A stretch of 10,285 nucleotides of DNA from Tetmemena sp. SeJ-2015 (taxonomy: Eukaryota > Ciliophora > Spirotrichea > Sporadotrichida > Oxytrichidae): contig JAJKFJ010023043.1 of assembly GCA_027382625.1 (NCBI GenBank), positions 1-10,285 on the forward strand. Direction: 5' to 3'. This document shows, one piece after another, positions 1 through 7,097 of the stretch (its first letter is position 1; every line of letters begins with the position of its first letter). A program made the position numbers and the translations under genes. The notes under the pieces were generated by a model. The model was not told the origin of the DNA and ran no database searches. It saw only the letters and a list, made by a program, of their open reading frames with translations.

Positions 1-243
1 TGCGGTCTGGAATGAAAAGATAACCCTTGATTAAGTGAAGTATTATTCTGCGAGCACTTTGATATAACAAGGGTTTCCAGATCTGTTGGCTAACTTTAAA
101 TTTGATAAGAGTGTTTTATAGGTAATTATTTTGCTTATTTTAATCCCTTTTAGATTTCGTGAGCAATAAATAGAACATTTAAACATCGAATATTTTTTCA
201 GTAATCTTAAATAAAAATTAAATAGTTGAAATTTTAATTAAAA
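1..243. other. A+T-rich stretch without a recognised gene
   Basis: No coding signal was found on either strand with either genetic code. A perfect 8-base inverted repeat (AACCCTTG near position 22 and CAAGGGTT near 68) encloses a loop of about 38 bases. The right end of this interval (from about 217) begins to resemble the sequence left of the second repeat copy near 1790, but the similarity there is weak and A+T-biased. Confidence 0.5.
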
Positions 244-586
244 TCAGTGATTGGTTAAAATAATAAATGGAGAGTTGCAAAATGATGACAGTTGAAATCG
301 CAGATTCACCCCCTGATCTGGTGCTTGTTCGATAGCTTATTTAAAATTAAAATGAGTTTCTTCTTTTCTCATCTTCGTAGCACCTCTCAGCAGTGAGATA
401 TGACTCAAGCACTCATCTTCATCTTCATCATCATCTTCTTAGAATCTTGTGTCTCTTATAACTCTTGACTGAGGGCTCCTACTCAAAAGTTGCAAGGATG
501 AAAAGTTCTTAGAATTTCATGCTGAATCTAATGGTGTAATTATTATTTAAGTTGGACACACTTAAACTGTCACTGATTTATTCCAT
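244..586 (-). pseudogene. Small unknown protein gene, copy 1, frameshifted (ciliate code)
   Basis: Function is not recognised. The frame starts at ATG (584-586), preceded by an A-rich leader. It reads MEQISDSLSVSN..., later MKFQELFILATFEQEPSVKS, with TAA and TAG codons at the Q positions, and meets TGA at 431-433. A shift of one base near 439-455 enters a second frame (438 to 244). That frame carries an acidic run (EDDDEDEDE), then SHISLLRG, then QAIEQAPDQ (first Q is TAA), and ends at TGA 244-246. Together they would give roughly 113 residues. The same peptide order, including the TAA-encoded Gln of EQIS, MKFQ and QAIEQA, occurs in copy 2, which supports real coding ancestry and TAA=Gln. The hydrophobic FILATF segment might be part of a weak signal or membrane segment, but this is uncertain. 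The frameshift may be a mutation, a sequencing error or a sign of interrupted germline gene structure. Confidence 0.55.
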
Positions 587-600
587 TTTTATTTAATATC
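244..600 (-). repeat. Duplicated segment, copy 1
   Basis: This segment matches 1805-2172 co-linearly at an offset of 1,572-1,573 bases. Shared blocks include GATCTG..GCTTGTTCGATAGCTTAT (315-340), CCTCTCAGCAG.GAGATATGACTCA (about 383-405), ACTCTTGACTGAG (about 461-473), AAAAGTTGCAAGGATGAAA (485-503), CTTAGAATTTCATGC (509-523) and CACTGATTTATTC (571-583). Identity is high in these blocks and poor between them. A TCA/TCT-rich microsatellite (about 412-440) lies inside and encodes the acidic tract of the minus-strand reading frame. Both copies have the same orientation. Confidence 0.9.
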
Positions 601-1726
601 TAATTTAATTCTCTTTTTTATTAAATTCCAAGCTATAATTATAGTTGCAGACAACGACATGTCCCTATACTGTCCCAAAGGCTACAATTACAATATAACC
701 AAACAAATTTGTGCTAGTAAGATTAATATATTCTTATGACTCAATATAGCGGTGGATACTAAATCAAATTAAATCATATCTTAATTATAACATAAATTAT
801 TCTCAGATTACAAAAAAAAGATGGATTCAAAATGCTTGAAAAACTAAAATTGGATCTAATAAAATTATTAATTTAAAAAGTGATTTAAGAATTACTTTTT
901 ATAGATTATTCCTTGTAGAAAATTAATTCAGTATTTGTGTAACTATAAATTAAATGAGGACATAATGATTGCTAAATTTAAAAGTGAAACTTCCTTAAAA
1001 AATTAAAATTTTCCTTTTTAAAAAAAAATTTTCCCCTTTTTTAAAAAAGCCCATGGAAATTTAGAGCCTTACTTAAAGACTAAAGCAAATATAATATTGA
1101 AAAATCATTAAAAAAATGATTTATTTTTGCAAAGGAAGACCTCTCAATGACAGTCTATCTATAAATGATGCATCTATAGGTTATAAATATAACCTCCACA
1201 TTAATCAAATTTAAATTATAATTTGGAGATATCTTTAGCTTAGTTTGGGATGGAGTTTCATCATATTCGTTCAAGATTAGTTGGAATCAAACTTATTTTA
1301 CTCTTAAAATAATGAAGAAACTTTTTATATCCTTAAAATAAAAACGTAATATTAAAAAATATGATTGTTCTTAAATTATGCTTAAACTTTTAATTAGTGT
1401 CCTTCTAAAAAAAAATTTGAAGAGAAAATTTGTAACTAACTTGAAGGAATTGTAAAAAAAAGCTTTTTAAAAAAAAAAAAATTTATTGAAGTTTTAAAAA
1501 GTTATTAAGAAAAATAAAAAAAGAATTAAGGAAATTTCCTGTTTTATAACTTTTAAATTTAGATTTCATCGTTCATATACTTATTTTATTGCTTTATTGA
1601 GGATATTTTTATTCCGACATTTCAAATTTTAAATAAATTTAAAAGTTTATAGTTACTTTTTTTATTTTATTTCATATTTCAGGAAGTAGAAAAATAATTA
1701 GTTATTTAATATAATTAAATAATAAA
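601..1726. other. A+T-rich spacer between the duplicated genes
   Basis: There is no recognisable gene here. The sequence is dominated by A and T runs, such as the A13 run near 1469-1481 and alternating A/T tracts near 1010-1050. Homopolymer density rises at 1000-1050 and 1440-1530. I saw no direct or inverted repeats framing the duplicated genes that would make this interval the body of an LTR element, and no long TGA-free frame with plausible composition. Confidence 0.5.
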
Positions 1727-2155
1727 TCATTTTTGGGTTTGAAAGTTTTTTATTTTTAAGACGGGACATTTTACCAGACTCAAATACCACGTAATATAGT
1801 AGAAAATTAATTTAAAATCGGTATTTGTTAAAATAATCAATTGAGAATTATACCTTTGTGTCAGTTGAAATGACGGATTCATTCTCTGATCTGCAGCTTG
1901 TTCGATAGCTTATCAATAATTATTATGAGTTTATTCTTTTATCATATTTTCAGTACCTCTCAGCAGCGAGATATGACTCACGCTCTCTTCATCATCCTCA
2001 TTATCGTCTTCATTAAAAATTGTGCTCATACAACTCTTGACTGAGTATTCCCACACAAAAGTTGCAAGGATGAAACAATCTTAGAATTTCATGCAGAATA
2101 GAGTGTTCTAATATTTATTTAAATTGGATACACTTCAACTGACACTGATTTATTC
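1727..2155 (-). pseudogene. Small unknown protein gene, copy 2 (ciliate code)
   Basis: This is the paralogue of the frame at 244-586. A single minus frame runs from about 2155 to TGA 1727-1729. It reads EQISVS, then MKFQDCFILATFVWEYSVKS, an acidic run (NEDDNEDDEES), SHISLLRG, QAIEQAADQ, and a longer C-terminal tail than copy 1 that ends FQTQK. With TAA and TAG as Gln only two in-frame TGA interrupt it (2135-2137, where copy 1 has TTA Leu, and 1913-1915, where copy 1 has AAA Lys). In the standard code only a 32-codon ORF (1931-2029) would remain. There is no ATG at the position matching copy 1's start (ATT instead), so translation, if any, could begin at ATG 2087-2089 (MKFQ). Probably a decayed paralogue; function unknown. 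Confidence 0.55.
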
Positions 2156-2172
2156 AATATTTATTTAATATA
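1805..2172 (-). repeat. Duplicated segment, copy 2
   Basis: This is the second copy of the segment at 244-600, in the same orientation. Blocks identical or nearly identical to copy 1 lie at 1888-1913, 1955-1980, 2034-2046, 2057-2074, 2080-2094 and 2143-2155. Net insertions and deletions between copies cancel to within one base across about 340 bases. That suggests length has been held constant in part, as expected for sequence that was once coding. Confidence 0.9.
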
Positions 2173-3227
2173 TAAAAATTTATTAAATTTTTAAGTTTAA
2201 TTTATTTAATTGACTTATCATTTGCCTGGTTTGTGACTATTGACTTAGAAAAAAGATTTGTCCAAGTCTATCAAAATAATAATTAAGTCCTCAATATTAC
2301 TATAAATAACTTCCACTTTTGTATACAACTATTGAATTTATCGATTTTTAAAAAATATTATTAGGCTTATCATCTTGCTTAGGAAAGCATTTTCCTCATC
2401 GCAGAATAAAAAATTTTCATTGAAATTCTTTTTTACAATTATGATAACTAAGTTGCCTTTGAATACCATTTGTTCTAATTATAAAATATAAAGTTTGTTA
2501 TAGTTTATTAATTCTAAAAATGAAATAATATTTAGTATTGTCGGCTAAGACTAATTTAACCTAGTCTAGTTATGAATTTATTCAAATTAGAATATAATTA
2601 CTTTTCTTTCTGAAGACTGTTGTTGTATGCAAGCATTGGAATATTTTTATAGAAAAAAAAAAAAATTTAAAAAATTTTATATTATATCTAAAAGCTCTAT
2701 AACCTAAAAAATTCCCTTAAAAAATAATTTTTCATTAAATTTAGATATATTAATTACTTAAAAAAAATTTTTAAAAAGAATAATTTTATTTTAAGTCAAT
2801 ACTAAAATCGCAGCAGAGAATATGATAATGTTTCAAAATATTTCAAATTGGATAATGTACTTTGGAAAGCCACCGTTTTAAACTTAAACAGAGGAAAAAA
2901 AAAATAGACAAGCAATAAAGACTCTCTAAATTTATTCCCCCCTCTAGTTAAGCTATGATTTAATCTATAGCTCAAAGAATATACATCCCTTCTAACTTTA
3001 TCGGACAATTTGGACTATTAGCTCTTTTTGGGTTTTATTAAAAAATTGAATTTATTTTTACCTAAATTACAACTCTGCTATACTTTAACCAATAAAATTT
3101 CCAAAAAAAAAAGATTTAAAATTTTTAAAAAATTAATTTTCTAAATTAAAATGTATCTTTAGAAAAAAAAACAAATTTTTTGTATTTTTCTTTTATTTTT
3201 ATAAATTTATAATGTTGGACTCTATGA
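2173..3227. other. A+T-rich stretch without a recognised gene
   Basis: Long A and T runs (for example near 2650-2680 and 3130-3200) dominate. A 68-codon minus ORF (2802-3008) is present but is rich in Leu, Ser, Phe and Tyr as expected from random A+T-rich sequence, and I do not consider it a gene. No RNA gene or mobile-element motif was recognised. Confidence 0.5.
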
Positions 3228-3596
3228 TGTTGGAATGAAAAATTTAATAACAAAATAATTGGAGCTAAAGCGATTGTGAATACATTTGCTGGAGGTCTTC
3301 TGAAATACTATAATGAAGAGGGTTTATTAATTTTTTATGCACTCACGGTTTTGTGAAGTACAGCGTTCGTTGCAACGAGCAGTCTTCGCTCTCTTTTCTT
3401 AAAAAATATTCTCTAGGGAGCTTTAATTCTTCCAGCTACTGGGGCAAAAATAGCAACTCAGTTTTCATTGCAAGGTTGGTTTTAAATTAAAGCAGAAACA
3501 GGGGTACTCAATTTACAAAGGGGAAATCTGTTTGTTCTGAATGGGATAGTAGAAATGCCCATTCAAATTTTTTTTCTAAAAAAAAAATTTAGTTAG
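3228..3596 (+). pseudogene. Coding-like island, unknown protein, interrupted
   Basis: A locally G+C-richer island keeps one plus-strand frame over 123 codons. Internal stops are TGA 3354-3356, TAG 3414-3416 and TAA 3483-3485. With TAA and TAG as Gln, only the TGA remains. Readable stretches include KIIGAKAIVNTFAGGLLKYY, LLIFYALTVL, GALILPATGAKIATQFSLQG and IKAETGVLNLQRGN. The first half is hydrophobic with Gly pairs, as in a membrane transporter fragment, but no family signature is certain. It is flanked by A/T homopolymer DNA on both sides, as an exon or a macronuclear-destined segment inside eliminated DNA would be. It could also be a mobile-element remnant. Confidence 0.3.
3367..3378. repeat. 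12-base perfect palindrome
   Basis: TCGTTGCAACGA is its own reverse complement. It lies inside the coding-like island 3228-3596, so it may simply reflect the codons there. There is no supporting evidence for a regulatory role. Confidence 0.5.
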
Positions 3597-4413
3597 AAAA
3601 AGGTTTAAAATTAAATTTTTAAAATTAGAATTTTTTCCCAGGGCCCAAAAAAATTTATTCCTTTTTTGAGATGATCTTTTGAACCTCAAAAAAAGAAAAT
3701 TTTTATTTTCACATAATTTTTAAAAACCCTTTTTTTAGACTTTAAACTTTAGAAATTTTTTAATAAAGGGCCCCCAAATACTTTTAAAATTGGGAATCTA
3801 ATACGAATAAATATAATTATTGTCTATGGGGTATTACAATAGTCTAATCTTCCACTCTCAGAAATGCGAAAGAGATATTTAATTAGGGTGAGATAGGTGT
3901 ATTAAATTTAACAAACATATTTATTCCGCAATTGTTGAGCACACAATATCTTATATCTTTAAAACAAGAATTTCCTTAATTGCAAATTTGATAGAACCTC
4001 AAGTGCCAAACTTGCTCATTTTCGCAAGATGCACACCAAAAGGGTATCAGAAACCCCAAAAAAACCCAAAAAATAAAAGAAAGTGAAAATAAGTTTTTGT
4101 TAATTAATTTCTTTTTTAATACTTAAAATCATGCAAAATTTTTAAACCCAAAACCCGGAAAATTCTTCTGGGAAAGGTACCTTGCGTCTGTCTCAAAATC
4201 TCTGAATTTTTTTTACCTTTAAGTGCTTCCTCTTTCCCAATAACGGGGTTTTTAAGGTTTCAAAAGGTTCTTGATTTTTAAACTTTTTTTTACAAAATTT
4301 TTTCAAAGGTTCTGATACCTTGTCTTTTTAAATGTCTTGTTGCGAATTATTTGCATCATTTTCCCAATTTCAAAACTAGTAGTATTCCGGGTTTTTCATA
4401 TTTTTATTTTGCA

Positions 4414-4437
4414 ACATAGACCAAATGTCCCCCCCCC
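4414..4437 (-). other. Kinase glycine-rich loop remnant
   Basis: The minus frame reads G-G-G-T-F-G-L-C, matching the G-x-G-x-[FY]-G-x-V nucleotide-binding loop. About 15-20 codons downstream FEIGKMM may correspond to the A-x-K of subdomain II. The three Gly codons are a run of nine G on the minus strand (C9 at 4429-4437), so their exact number is uncertain. TGA codons at 4456 and 4396 bracket this piece in its frame. Confidence 0.5.
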
Positions 4438-4458
4438 ACTAAACCTTTGACCCCGTCA

Positions 4459-5190
4459 TGTCTTATGGGAATACCTTTGATTTCCCTTTCCGTGCTTCTC
4501 AATGTCTTCTTTTTTTACAACTCTGTTAAGTTTTAATGACAGTTGCCTGGCTTTTTAAAAAATTTTATCATGATGTTCTCGGGCTTAAATTCTCTTGCAC
4601 GAATCCCAAAAAAATAAACTCCTCACCCCCCAAAACGAGGTCAGTGAAAAAAGCAGTAAGCTAACTTGTTGCCCTCTGCTGAAAAATTTTCTTTAGTGTG
4701 ATCCCCCATTTGGGAAGGGCGAATGGCGAGTAATCTTTACTAAGAACACCAGCAAATGAAGAACGTCCTTCAAGTTTTTGCCCCTTTCCTTTTTCTCAAC
4801 ACTGTCGGGGAACTCAAGACCTCTCTTTCCTTTTTTAAAGGTTTTTTTGGGATCGGTAAGCATATCTTCTTGTATATGGTTCTCTTCGCTTCGAAATAAA
4901 CAAGGTGGAATAATTTTGGACCCACTCCCCCAAAAATTACAACTCTCAAGCAGGGAGTCTTGCTTTGAGCTAGCTAAATTTTAACGGACACCATACACTA
5001 AGGCTTCTGATTCATAACTCAATTTTCCCTCTTCTTCTCCTCTTTTTCCTCTTTAGTTAACCCTTTCAAGGTATCGTGCTTCCCTCTTACGGGAAACCAT
5101 TTTTAAAAGTTTTTTTATCCTCAATTACGAATCGCCATGTGCTTCTTCCCCAAATTGTTTTTGAGGAAAGCAGAGTGAGAGAATGTCTGC
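4459..5190 (-). CDS. 244-codon TGA-free frame with six in-frame TAA
   Basis: This is the linker part of the zinc-finger/kinase gene and the clearest evidence for the reassigned code. By inspection the frame contains no TGA across 732 bases, while the other two minus frames contain five and seven. TAA codons occur at 5125, 5053, 4981, 4693, 4585 and 4555 (lowest coordinate of each). The peptide is charged and non-repetitive, for example LASSKQDSLLESCNFWGSGS, SEENHIQEDMLTDPKKTFKK, LEFPDSVEKKERGKNLKDVL and KKEDIEKHGKGNQRYSHKT, the last just before TGA 4456-4458. The 95 codons 4696-4980 are open even in the standard code. No domain is recognised in this part. Confidence 0.5.
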
Positions 5191-5204
5191 TCACAAGCTG
5201 AGCA
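5139..5204 (-). other. C2H2 zinc finger 2, one His replaced by Asn
   Basis: The frame reads HPCSACEQTFSHSAFLKNNL and then GKKH. Cys codons are at 5202-5204 and 5193-5195. After twelve residues the expected first His is Asn (AAT at 5154-5156), and the second His is at 5139-5141, giving C-x2-C-x12-N-x4-H. Phe and Leu sit at the usual core positions. The His-to-Asn change needs only one base (CAT to AAT), so this looks like a decayed finger. It is in a different frame from finger 1, with the shift near 5205-5212. Confidence 0.6.
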
Positions 5205-5271
5205 AGGATGGGACCGTCCATTTTTAATGCTTCATATAATTTAGGTTTTCTGAGGGGATTTCCCTTTTAAA

Positions 5272-5325
5272 ATGTGCCGTTTGGGGCCTGGGGATATTCG
5301 AACTTTTGTTGCATTACTCGCATTA
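5272..5325 (-). other. C2H2-type zinc finger 1, requires TAA = Gln
   Basis: With UAA as Gln the frame reads FQCEQCNKSSNIPRPQTAHF. Cys codons lie at 5320-5322 and 5311-5313, and His at 5272-5274 follows after exactly twelve residues, matching C-x2-C-x12-H. The aromatic residue two before the first Cys is also typical. The second His of the pair is not obvious. Both Gln codons flanking C-E (5323-5325 and 5314-5316) are TAA, so the standard code would destroy the motif. Confidence 0.6.
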
Positions 5326-5591
5326 AAAAAATTTCTTCTCCTCATTAATCTCTGGAGCAGCAACAAAAAGGAGCATCAGGTGCGATATTTTTAAACGCCC
5401 ACCGATTTTCTCAACTTTTGGGCTTGAAAATTTTAAAGCACGGGTCCTTCCTTCTCGAGCTCAAGTTCAAAAGGCTCCCCCTTGCATTTAAATGCACACA
5501 GCATCTTTTTTTGGGTTTTGCTGTTACAAACATTAGTTTAGTTTGTGTTTGCAAAGGGTTTGTATTGTCTCTTAGCTGGGTTGGTTGCCAT

Positions 5592-5693
5592 TTTAAAATT
5601 AAAATTTTTTAATTTATAAAGACCCCCCTTTTTCCCCTTCATTTCAAAAAGTAAACCGATTTTATAAATCTTTAAATTTATATAAAAATAAAA
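5592..5693. promoter_or_regulatory. Possible divergent promoter region
   Basis: This 102-base A+T-rich gap separates the minus ATG at 5591 from a plus ATG at 5694. TATAAA-like boxes face both ways (TTTATAAA on the minus strand at 5614-5621, TATATAAAAA at about 5679-5688 on the plus strand) with a C-rich block (CCCCCC near 5622-5627 and CCCC near 5634) in the middle. The minus-strand leader immediately before ATG is A/T only. TATA-like strings are common by chance at this composition, so this is suggestive only. Confidence 0.22.
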
Positions 5694-5927
5694 ATGGAAG
5701 CTCTTGACCAAGGGAGAGACAAAACTAAGACAAAAAAATTTAAATTTAAATTTATGGATTTTACTCAGATAAAGGAACCTAATTCTCAATTATTTAAAAG
5801 GAAAATTAAATATTTATATTTAATAAATTTTATTACAACAATGCTTGCAGAGTTCTTTTTAATTATTATTCTAAATTATTTTTTTTTCAAATTCAACTCT
5901 GATGTCAGAGACAAATGCAACAAATAA
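5694..5927 (+). CDS. Doubtful small membrane-protein-like ORF
   Basis: This is a 77-codon ORF with ATG start. It has a basic first half (KTKTKKFKFKF) and one strongly hydrophobic segment (LINFITTMLAEFFLIIILNY, about residues 43-64), followed by a short charged tail. A single-pass membrane protein is conceivable. However, T-rich DNA automatically encodes Phe, Leu and Ile, and if TAA means Gln in this organism the TAA at 5925-5927 is not a stop and the frame runs on through low-complexity sequence to near 6120. It overlaps an open minus frame. No homologue is recognised. Confidence 0.2.
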   Translation: MEALDQGRDKTKTKKFKFKFMDFTQIKEPNSQLFKRKIKYLYLINFITTMLAEFFLIIILNYFFFKFNSDVRDKCNK

Positions 5928-6660
5928 TTCTGCATGCAATAATCTTAGGTTTAATAAAATTTACATGCAAAATCTTAGGCTTATATTTAATTTTTTTATA
6001 CTTAATCTTTAAAAAAATTTAATTATTAGCTTATCTTATAAATTAAATAACAACTTAAATTTAGAATTCCTTATTATAAAAAGAAAAACAATTAAAAGTT
6101 GAATTTCTTCTCTCTATCCTGAGGAATAATTATTCAGTTAAATTAAATTTTATGCTTTATTAAATTGTTGGATTCATGAGTAACTATAATAACTATACAA
6201 TTAAATTAGCCGGCTTAATAATTAAATCAGTTTTCTAATTAATTTTTCAATCTTATGCACTCTCAGCCACATATTTTAACACAATACACATTTTAATTTA
6301 GTTTAAAAAAAAAAATGGTAAAATAGTTAAAATTTTCAAGAATAGTTATATTAGGAGTTTTAATTTTTAAATAGAGGGATTTTTCCTTCAGATTTAAGAG
6401 AATATAACTTTAAAATTTCTTATAAATTTAATTTATTCAAAATTAATATTTAAATTTTAAGAATTATTCACATTTAAAAGTTTCAATTAAAGAATATTTT
6501 CTAGAGAGGGTGTATCCATTTAAAACATTATATTAGTAAATTAATTTAAAAAGAACAATGCAAATTACTCTGCTGGGGTTTAAAAATTCTTTTAAAAATA
6601 ATATATTAATGTTAAAATTGGAAAACCCAAAAAAAAAGGGAATTTTTTAGTATGCGTTTC
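5928..6660. other. A+T-rich stretch without a recognised gene
   Basis: Almost entirely A and T. A short direct repeat opens it (CATGCAATAATCTTAGGTTTAATA at 5933 and CATGCAAAATCTTAGGCTTATAT at 5964, about 31 bases apart), with an AATAAA near 5953. Nothing coding was found on either strand. If the neighbours belong to one TBE-like element, this stretch is extra DNA compared with the compact layout expected of such an element. Confidence 0.45.
5933..5986 (+). repeat. Short tandem direct repeat, two units
   Basis: Two units of about 23 bases share CATGCAA, AATCTTAGG and TTAATA/TTATAT at a spacing of about 31 bases. The sequence is only moderately A+T-biased in the shared part (ATCTTAGG), so chance is less likely than for the surrounding DNA. 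Confidence 0.5.
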
Positions 6661-6670
6661 CTAGGGGCGA

Positions 6671-6690
6671 GCACTCCGAAAAAAGAGTGC
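6671..6690. repeat. Perfect 6-base-pair hairpin
   Basis: GCACTC and GAGTGC form a G+C-rich stem around the 8-base loop CGAAAAAA. It is not followed by a T run on the plus strand, and there is no adjacent gene end on either strand that would make it a terminator. Its role is unknown. Confidence 0.5.
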
Positions 6691-6802
6691 AAAAGATGTC
6701 ATTATTTTTGTTTTATCTTTTCTTATTTTTATTAGATTTGCTCCTATTTTTCTTTATTCTGCTTGATTTTGCTACGAAATTTAAATTCAAAACGCATTAT
6801 AA

Positions 6803-6917
6803 ATGCTACTAATTCCGTTGGCAACCAGGTTTGTAATGTCCCCACGAAAGGCCCTTAAAAAAAGCTCTACTAATTTTATTGCCAACGATTGAAATGCTAC
6901 AATTAAATTGCCCCAAC
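6803..6917 (+). repeat. Three degenerate copies of a ~24-base unit
   Basis: ATGCTACTAATTCCGTTGGCAACC (6803), GCTCTACTAATTTTATTGCCAACG (6864) and ATGCTACAATTAAATTGCCCCAAC (about 6894) align to a common pattern GCTAC-TAATT-N3-TTG-CCAAC, spaced about 60 and 30 bases. They lie in the last non-coding stretch before the plus-strand coding remnant. They may be remnants of a tandem array or binding sites; no known family is recognised. Confidence 0.45.
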
Positions 6918-7097
6918 TTTTGATTTCTCTAATTTAATTTTTAATAATTTAATTTGTATTTTAAATTTTAAAGGAAACCACCACATATGAAAAAGGGGCT
7001 CCCTCCCTTTACAACTTGCACCTGAATTTGCTTTGTTCCTAGCTTTATCAATTTAGCCTTTTCATCCTATAGGGTCTCACTTTTTAAATAGTAAGTT

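Larger units (their letters stand above)
3709..5591 (-). pseudogene. Decayed zinc-finger/protein-kinase gene, TBE 57-kDa-like
   Basis: Begins at ATG 5589-5591 (MATNPAKRQYKPFANTN). From N to C it holds a Lys/Cys-rich segment, two C2H2 zinc fingers (5139-5325), a long linker frame (4459-5190) free of TGA but with six TAA, a kinase glycine loop GGGTFG (4420-4437), a segment VWHL..FYQI, then DIRYC..VLNNCG and VKF (3904-3957), and CNTPQ (about 3824-3838). These resemble protein-kinase subdomains I, VIa-VII and VIII in correct order; the HRD His and the DFG residues are missing or altered. About 530-600 residues would be expected. Frame changes are seen near 5435, 5205, 5120-5030 and 4130-4455, and TGA stops at 5191, 5121, 4456 and 4396 in the respective frames. 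A zinc finger joined to a kinase is, as I recall, characteristic of the 57-kDa ORF of ciliate TBE transposons. Surely non-functional as printed. Confidence 0.6.

Noticed and set aside
244..2172. Duplicated segments as long terminal repeats of a retrotransposon
   Set aside because: The interval between them has no reverse transcriptase, primer-binding site or polypurine tract, and the copies conserve a protein reading frame rather than LTR-type ends.
2802..3008. 68-codon minus-strand ORF
   Set aside because: Low-complexity Phe/Leu/Ser/Tyr composition expected from A/T-rich DNA and no context supporting a gene.
3976..4122. Separate small membrane protein with a CxxC motif (minus strand, FLIPFWCASC)
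   Set aside because: The same frame continues through TAA into the kinase-like segment (FYQI..DIRYC), so it is better explained as part of the zinc-finger/kinase remnant, with the hydrophobic part arising from G/T homopolymers.
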